From: Neobacillus notoginsengisoli
Lineage (GTDB): Bacteria; Bacillota; Bacilli; Bacillales; Cytobacillaceae
Assembly (NCBI RefSeq): GCF_003515685.1
Contig: NZ_QWEG01000003.1
Location: 310,001 to 374,000, forward strand
Length of the DNA stretch: 64,000 nt
Reading direction: 5' to 3'
In this document: positions 60,636 to 64,000 of the stretch, one piece after another
How positions within the stretch are numbered: position 1 is the stretch's first letter
Layout of the letters: each line of letters begins with the position of its first letter
Notes under the pieces: generated by a model
The model's input: only the letters and a program-made list of their open reading frames with translations
Told to the model about the DNA's origin: nothing
Databases searched by the model: none
Made by a program: the position numbers and the translations under genes

Positions 60636-60707
60636 ATGAGTTGGGTAATTGCTGCGGGTTGCCTAATAATGTTGGGCTACTTTATTTATTTGGCAATATG
60701 GGATTAA
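60636..60707 (+). CDS. Predicted 23-residue membrane miniprotein
   Basis: ATG 60636 follows AGGGGTG at seven bases (ATG 60633 is in frame). The product is one hydrophobic helix, beginning MSWVIAAGCLIMLG and ending AIWD. It has its own ribosome binding site and a terminator 10 bases after the stop. Expression is unproved. Confidence 0.5.
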   Translation: MSWVIAAGCLIMLGYFIYLAIWD

Positions 60708-60714
60708 GAATTAG

Positions 60715-60743
60715 GAAAGCCGGCCTGGGAGCCGGCTTTTAGT
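60715..60743. terminator. Bidirectional terminator
   Basis: AAAGCCGGC pairs with GCCGGCTTT around CTGGGA. Confidence 0.85.
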
Positions 60744-61515
60744 TTTTTTCAATATAGCCAAAATGGAATTTAGCTGTTTTTCTGATCGTCCGCTTAAAAT
60801 CATACAAATCGAATCGCCGACTTTTATAATGGTCTTTAAGAACAACCCTTTTTCTCGCCACTCTGTATGCCTCGGCGAACTCCTCGGCGCCAATACCGCC
60901 ATGTAGTGCGAACTGCCTAAGCCCCTTGATCCCTTCTGACTCTTCAATGCTTTCTTCAAACATCGGATCGAAATAGACACAATCCCAAGAATTGTCCGGC
61001 TGGGTTTTCAAAAAGGCGACCGCCTCACGATGGATGACATTCACCCGCTGCATCGCTTCGTCCAAAGCGCTAAGTCCTGAATCCCATGTCTTCAGGCCAT
61101 TTTTGACAATAAAAGAGACGTATTGATTCCCTTCAATTCCCGTGACATTCCCACTTTCACCTATCACGCAGCTCGCGACGATCGAATCGGATGCGAGCCC
61201 GAGGGTGCAATCAAGGAACGATTCGCCGTCCTTTAAATCAGCGGCTTCAATTAGCGGGTCAGTCCCTCCATCTAGGAGCCGCTTCACCCGGAACATCGCA
61301 GAAGACGGGTGGAAATAGAAAGGGTCACTTTCCCCGTACGCAAACAGATTGAACCGTTCATTCCCGGTGACGATACAGCTGCTTTGGGCCTCCGATTGCA
61401 ATTGTTGGATTGACTTTTTCCTTCGCGGCACATAAGGAATGCCAAGTTGTGTTGAAACACTCTTTGCCGAGTCAATCATCTTTTCATTTACTCTGCCTGC
61501 AGTCGTTACAAACAT
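60739..61515 (-). CDS. SAM-dependent methyltransferase, RsmJ/YpiP-like
   Basis: 258 residues from ATG 61515 (site AAGGG). FLDCTLGLASDSIVAS near 120 is the SAM-binding loop and DCVYFDPMFE near 185 the catalytic DPMF-type motif shared with the 16S rRNA m2G1516 methyltransferase RsmJ. An N-terminal domain of about 80 residues is additional. B. subtilis YpiP is the likely counterpart. Substrate unproved. Confidence 0.8.
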   Translation of the reverse strand: MFVTTAGRVNEKMIDSAKSVSTQLGIPYVPRRKKSIQQLQSEAQSSCIVTGNERFNLFAYGESDPFYFHPSSAMFRVKRLLDGGTDPLIEAADLKDGESFLDCTLGLASDSIVASCVIGESGNVTGIEGNQYVSFIVKNGLKTWDSGLSALDEAMQRVNVIHREAVAFLKTQPDNSWDCVYFDPMFEESIEESEGIKGLRQFALHGGIGAEEFAEAYRVARKRVVLKDHYKSRRFDLYDFKRTIRKTAKFHFGYIEKN

Positions 61516-61576
61516 AAACTCTTTCCCTTCGTGAACAAGATGCGCTAGCGCGGTCGTGACAGGCAACCTTAGCCAC

Positions 61577-61602
61577 AAAAAAGGACGCCGAATGGCATCC
61601 TT
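61577..61602 (-). terminator. Terminator of brxA
   Basis: AAAAAGGACGCC and GGCATCCTTTT arms with one mismatch; minus-strand tail TTTTTTGTGG. Confidence 0.75.
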
Positions 61603-62037
61603 TTAACAATTCGCTGCAAATGCAGATGACAGATTTTCCATGATGCCTTCCAGCGTGTTGCCTTCGATGTCATGCCTTGGAATGAAGTGGACAACTTTCC
61701 CGTCCTTTACAAGGGCGACTGATGGCGAGGAAGGCTCTATATCCCCAAAAAACTCGCGCATTTTCGCGGTAGCTTCCTTGTCTTGACCGGCAAAAACCGT
61801 TACCAAACGATCCGGTTTCTTGTCACTATTCAAAACAGACTGGGTGACCGCTGGACGGGCAAGGCCGGCCGCACAGCCGCAAACAGAATTGACAACTACA
61901 AGCGCAGTCCCTTTCGCTTCCTTCATAAATTCTTCAACTTCTTCTGACGTCTTAAGCTCCGTAAATCCTGCATTGGTCAGCTCATCCCTCATCGGCTGCA
62001 CCATTTGCCTCATGTATTCTTCATATGCCATTGACAT
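61603..62037 (-). CDS. brxA: Bacilliredoxin BrxA (YphP)
   Basis: 144 residues. The active site is Cys-Gly-Cys in VNSVCGCAAGLARP near 54 on a thioredoxin fold, diagnostic for the DUF1094 bacilliredoxins, which remove bacillithiol from oxidised proteins. MSMAYEEYMRQMVQPMRDE is the typical start. BrxA and BrxB are hard to separate; neighbourhood favours YphP. Confidence 0.92.
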   Translation of the reverse strand: MSMAYEEYMRQMVQPMRDELTNAGFTELKTSEEVEEFMKEAKGTALVVVNSVCGCAAGLARPAVTQSVLNSDKKPDRLVTVFAGQDKEATAKMREFFGDIEPSSPSVALVKDGKVVHFIPRHDIEGNTLEGIMENLSSAFAANC

Positions 62038-62440
62038 ACATATCCCTCCAATTAAAAGTCTTGAATAAAAAGTATTTTAGGTCGGTAATTCAAGGCAAGA
62101 TCTTAGGCTAGTGAGTTTTCACTAGTTAATCGACGGTTTTTTAATTCATAATACCTAGTTATTCTTTGGTATTTAACTAGTCTTTTTTGCAAAAATCAGC
62201 CAAATGACTAGTCAGTCTCTGAGGTTAACTAATTGCTTATAGTCATACCACTACACTAATTCACTACTCAAATTGAATGTATAGTGAGAATCTACTATCT
62301 AATGCCTATACGAGTAATCACCTAATATTACTAGCCCTCTTCCGCCCACTTAGCAAAACAAAGCTTTTCAAAAAATGGCCACAAAGTAAATTAGCCTTTT
62401 TTACTTTTGAAAAAGTCTAAACGATATTTTGCCAAAAACC
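62038..62440. other. AT-rich intergenic region with clustered CTAG motifs
   Basis: 403 bases without a credible gene. CTAG occurs about seven times, often as ACTAGT, and CTAGTGA-N5-TCACTAG forms a hairpin near 62110-62130. There is no recognisable promoter for the flanking minus-strand genes except the brxA leader. Confidence 0.55.
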
Positions 62441-63583
62441 CTACAACCCAGCTTTCCTGGCTTCGGTCATTTGTTTCCAAACAGATCCTTTTGCCTCTTC
62501 GCCGCCTTCGATCCGCGCGATGGCCATCTGCACTTGCATGGCAACCTCGAATTCCGGATCGTTCGCTGCTTCCTTCAAAGCAGGAAGGGCCGATTCATCC
62601 CCTACTTCGAAAAGGAACATCGCCGCGCGCCAGCGGACAAGTTTGTTCGGATCTTTCAGTGCTTCAGCCATTGCTGGGCCTGCCTCAGGGAAACCAAGGT
62701 CTGACATGCAGTCTCCGGCTGTCCTTCTGACCGTGACCGTTTTATCCTTCAATGCCTTATAAAGCACTGGCAGCACTGCCTTATCTTCAATCATGCCCAG
62801 ATAGACAGTTGCGAGCCTCCTGATTGAAGCTTTTTCATCTAGGAGCGCTTTCTCAAGCAGTGGCAAATCTTCCAGCTCAGGGTCTGGCATTTGCTCAAGC
62901 TTTTGGTAGCGGATCCGCCAGTCGGGATTTTCCAGGTCTTCCAAGGTAACTTTATGACGCTCGCGCATCTGGCGTACCGGTGCGTTCACTCCGCCTGCCT
63001 CAGCGGCTTTGACGAGTTCATCCAGGCGGGACTGCGGATAGGCCGCCGTCAGCTCTTCGACCACTTCTTTCCCGATTTGGTCAAAGTCCCCGTATCGGAT
63101 GCCGAAATCCTGCCATTTCCTAAGAAGGATATAGTTTTCACCTTCTAATTGGGCTTTCTCCCTGGCAGCAAGGAAGTTTTCCGGCATGCCAAAACGCCTT
63201 TCCTCATTCCCGTCCATTAATTTTACCTGGAGCGGGATTTCTTTAAACATTTGCACCTGCACTTGGATTTCGCCAAATCCGGTAACAGCTTCCATTCCGG
63301 TGTCCGGGCTTTCGGATTCTTCACCGAAGGCCTCTCTTACTTTTGCTAGCAGGTCCTTCCAGTCATACTTGGCATTTCGTTCAATCGCAATAAAGTCCGC
63401 GACATGGTAAACCCCTTTAATCCCCTCAATTTCAAGGATCTTTCGGATTACGGAAGGCGCGCCTTCCTGTTTATCCCTTTTATAATTATGGCTCTTGCCC
63501 ATTGGCAGCTTCTGATCGAGATTAATTTTCATTGTATTCGGGCTCGGAGTCGGTTCAATAGACACAATTTTCACTATGCTCAC
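62441..63583 (-). CDS. ypgR: CvfC/YpgR family protein: NfU-type scaffold plus HEAT repeats
   Basis: 380 residues. Residues 1-85 match the Nfu/NifU N-terminal scaffold domain (TPSPNTMKINLDQKLP), then a linker, then HEAT-like repeats from about 215 (LPLLEKALLDEKASIRRLA and three further copies). The S. aureus relative CvfC affects virulence; the function of B. subtilis YpgR is unknown. No CxxC iron-binding motif. Confidence 0.87.
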   Translation of the reverse strand: MSIVKIVSIEPTPSPNTMKINLDQKLPMGKSHNYKRDKQEGAPSVIRKILEIEGIKGVYHVADFIAIERNAKYDWKDLLAKVREAFGEESESPDTGMEAVTGFGEIQVQVQMFKEIPLQVKLMDGNEERRFGMPENFLAAREKAQLEGENYILLRKWQDFGIRYGDFDQIGKEVVEELTAAYPQSRLDELVKAAEAGGVNAPVRQMRERHKVTLEDLENPDWRIRYQKLEQMPDPELEDLPLLEKALLDEKASIRRLATVYLGMIEDKAVLPVLYKALKDKTVTVRRTAGDCMSDLGFPEAGPAMAEALKDPNKLVRWRAAMFLFEVGDESALPALKEAANDPEFEVAMQVQMAIARIEGGEEAKGSVWKQMTEARKAGL

Positions 63584-63694
63584 CTCACTTTTACTGTATC
63601 ATAATGCCCATGCCATTTCATACTCAATGGATTGGCTATTTTTGAGAAAATAAACGAGTTGAAATACATCCCGTTAGAATCGCCCGGATAGTCG

Positions 63695-64000
63695 TCAGCC
63701 CTCAGCCAGTTCGGAAAGATACGACCACCGCTCAATGAGCCTTTCAAGTTCTTCATTAAGCTCCGAATCTTCCTTCATCAAGTTGTGGGCAAGCTCGAAA
63801 TTGCTGCCGGTAGTGGCCATTTCACCGGAGATTTCCTCCAGCCTGCTCTCAACCGAAGCAATTTTGTCATCGATTGTTTCCCAATCCTTCTGCTCCTGGT
63901 AGGACATTCTTTTCTTTTTCTCCCGGACCCGTGCCGGCTGGCTTTCTCCCGCAGGTTTTCCAGCCGGTGCGCTTTTTACTGCTTCCTGCTCCATATATTC
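63695..64000 (-). CDS. C-terminal end of an Uup/YfmR-type ABC-F ATPase, cut by the window
   Basis: The frame is open to position 64000 (102 codons visible), so the gene starts outside. The visible part is a Lys/Ala/Pro linker and then the coiled-coil C-terminal domain (RMSYQEQKDWETIDDKIA... ERWSYLSELAEG) that follows the second cassette in Uup and YfmR proteins. No cassette is visible here, so the assignment rests on this domain. Confidence 0.8.
   Translation of the reverse strand, partial: EYMEQEAVKSAPAGKPAGESQPARVREKKKRMSYQEQKDWETIDDKIASVESRLEEISGEMATTGSNFELAHNLMKEDSELNEELERLIERWSYLSELAEG

Overview
The window is chromosomal DNA from a low-GC, Gram-positive, endospore-forming member of the Bacillaceae (Bacillus/Mesobacillus-like). 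Evidence: strong AGGAGG-type ribosome binding sites, frequent TTG and GTG starts, sporulation genes (sda, spo0M, a CotM/GerT-like coat protein), divergent ku-ligD, and many small Bacillus-only families (YhfH, YdjO, YkuS, YozD, YozE, YodN, YpmP/Q/R/S, YpjP, YpgR, bacilliredoxin) in partly conserved order.

Layout. 1-8.3 kb: a truncated MHYT membrane sensor, small proteins, an Fnr regulator with the C-terminal Fe-S cysteines, a Sco copper chaperone, an ABC-F ATPase, an orphan ModB permease and a cupredoxin. 7.7-13.8 kb: pflB-pflA, a CcdA/DsbD-like membrane protein and bioY, enclosed by two nearly identical 470-bp elements in inverted orientation. 13.8-21 kb: YidC2, tandem CrcB, Sda, a tRNA 2-selenouridine synthase, a methyltransferase and an MFS exporter. 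21-26 kb: repeats, including a 52-bp hairpin array, tRNA-Leu(CAG), and a TorD-DmsA-DmsB molybdoenzyme operon with a Rex/Fnr-type palindrome at its 5' end. 26-35 kb: phosphodiesterase, Ku, LigD, an amidohydrolase, a tRNA-like relic with a long hairpin, an acetyltransferase, nested repeats and an unusual SDR. 35-50 kb: housekeeping and envelope genes (COG0523 GTPase, CtpB, LD-carboxypeptidases, DeoD, Spo0M, EIIA-Glc, RsgA-like). 50-64 kb: the ypmSRQ-degV-ypmP cluster, a broken sortase-anchored surface gene next to an IS3-family relic, tatAC, dfrA-thyA, an anthrax-lethal-factor-like metalloprotease, ypjP, brxA, ypgR and the C-terminus of an Uup/YfmR ABC-F protein.

A recurring theme is anaerobic metabolism: Fnr, pyruvate formate-lyase behind an Fnr-type box, a Tat-exported DMSO-reductase-family enzyme behind a perfect TGTGA-N6-TCACA palindrome, a molybdate permease, and the TatAC translocase that would export DmsA. 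The second theme is dispersed, nested palindromic repeats, which supply the least explained structure here. Terminators, operators and starts are read by eye; no search or folding program was run.
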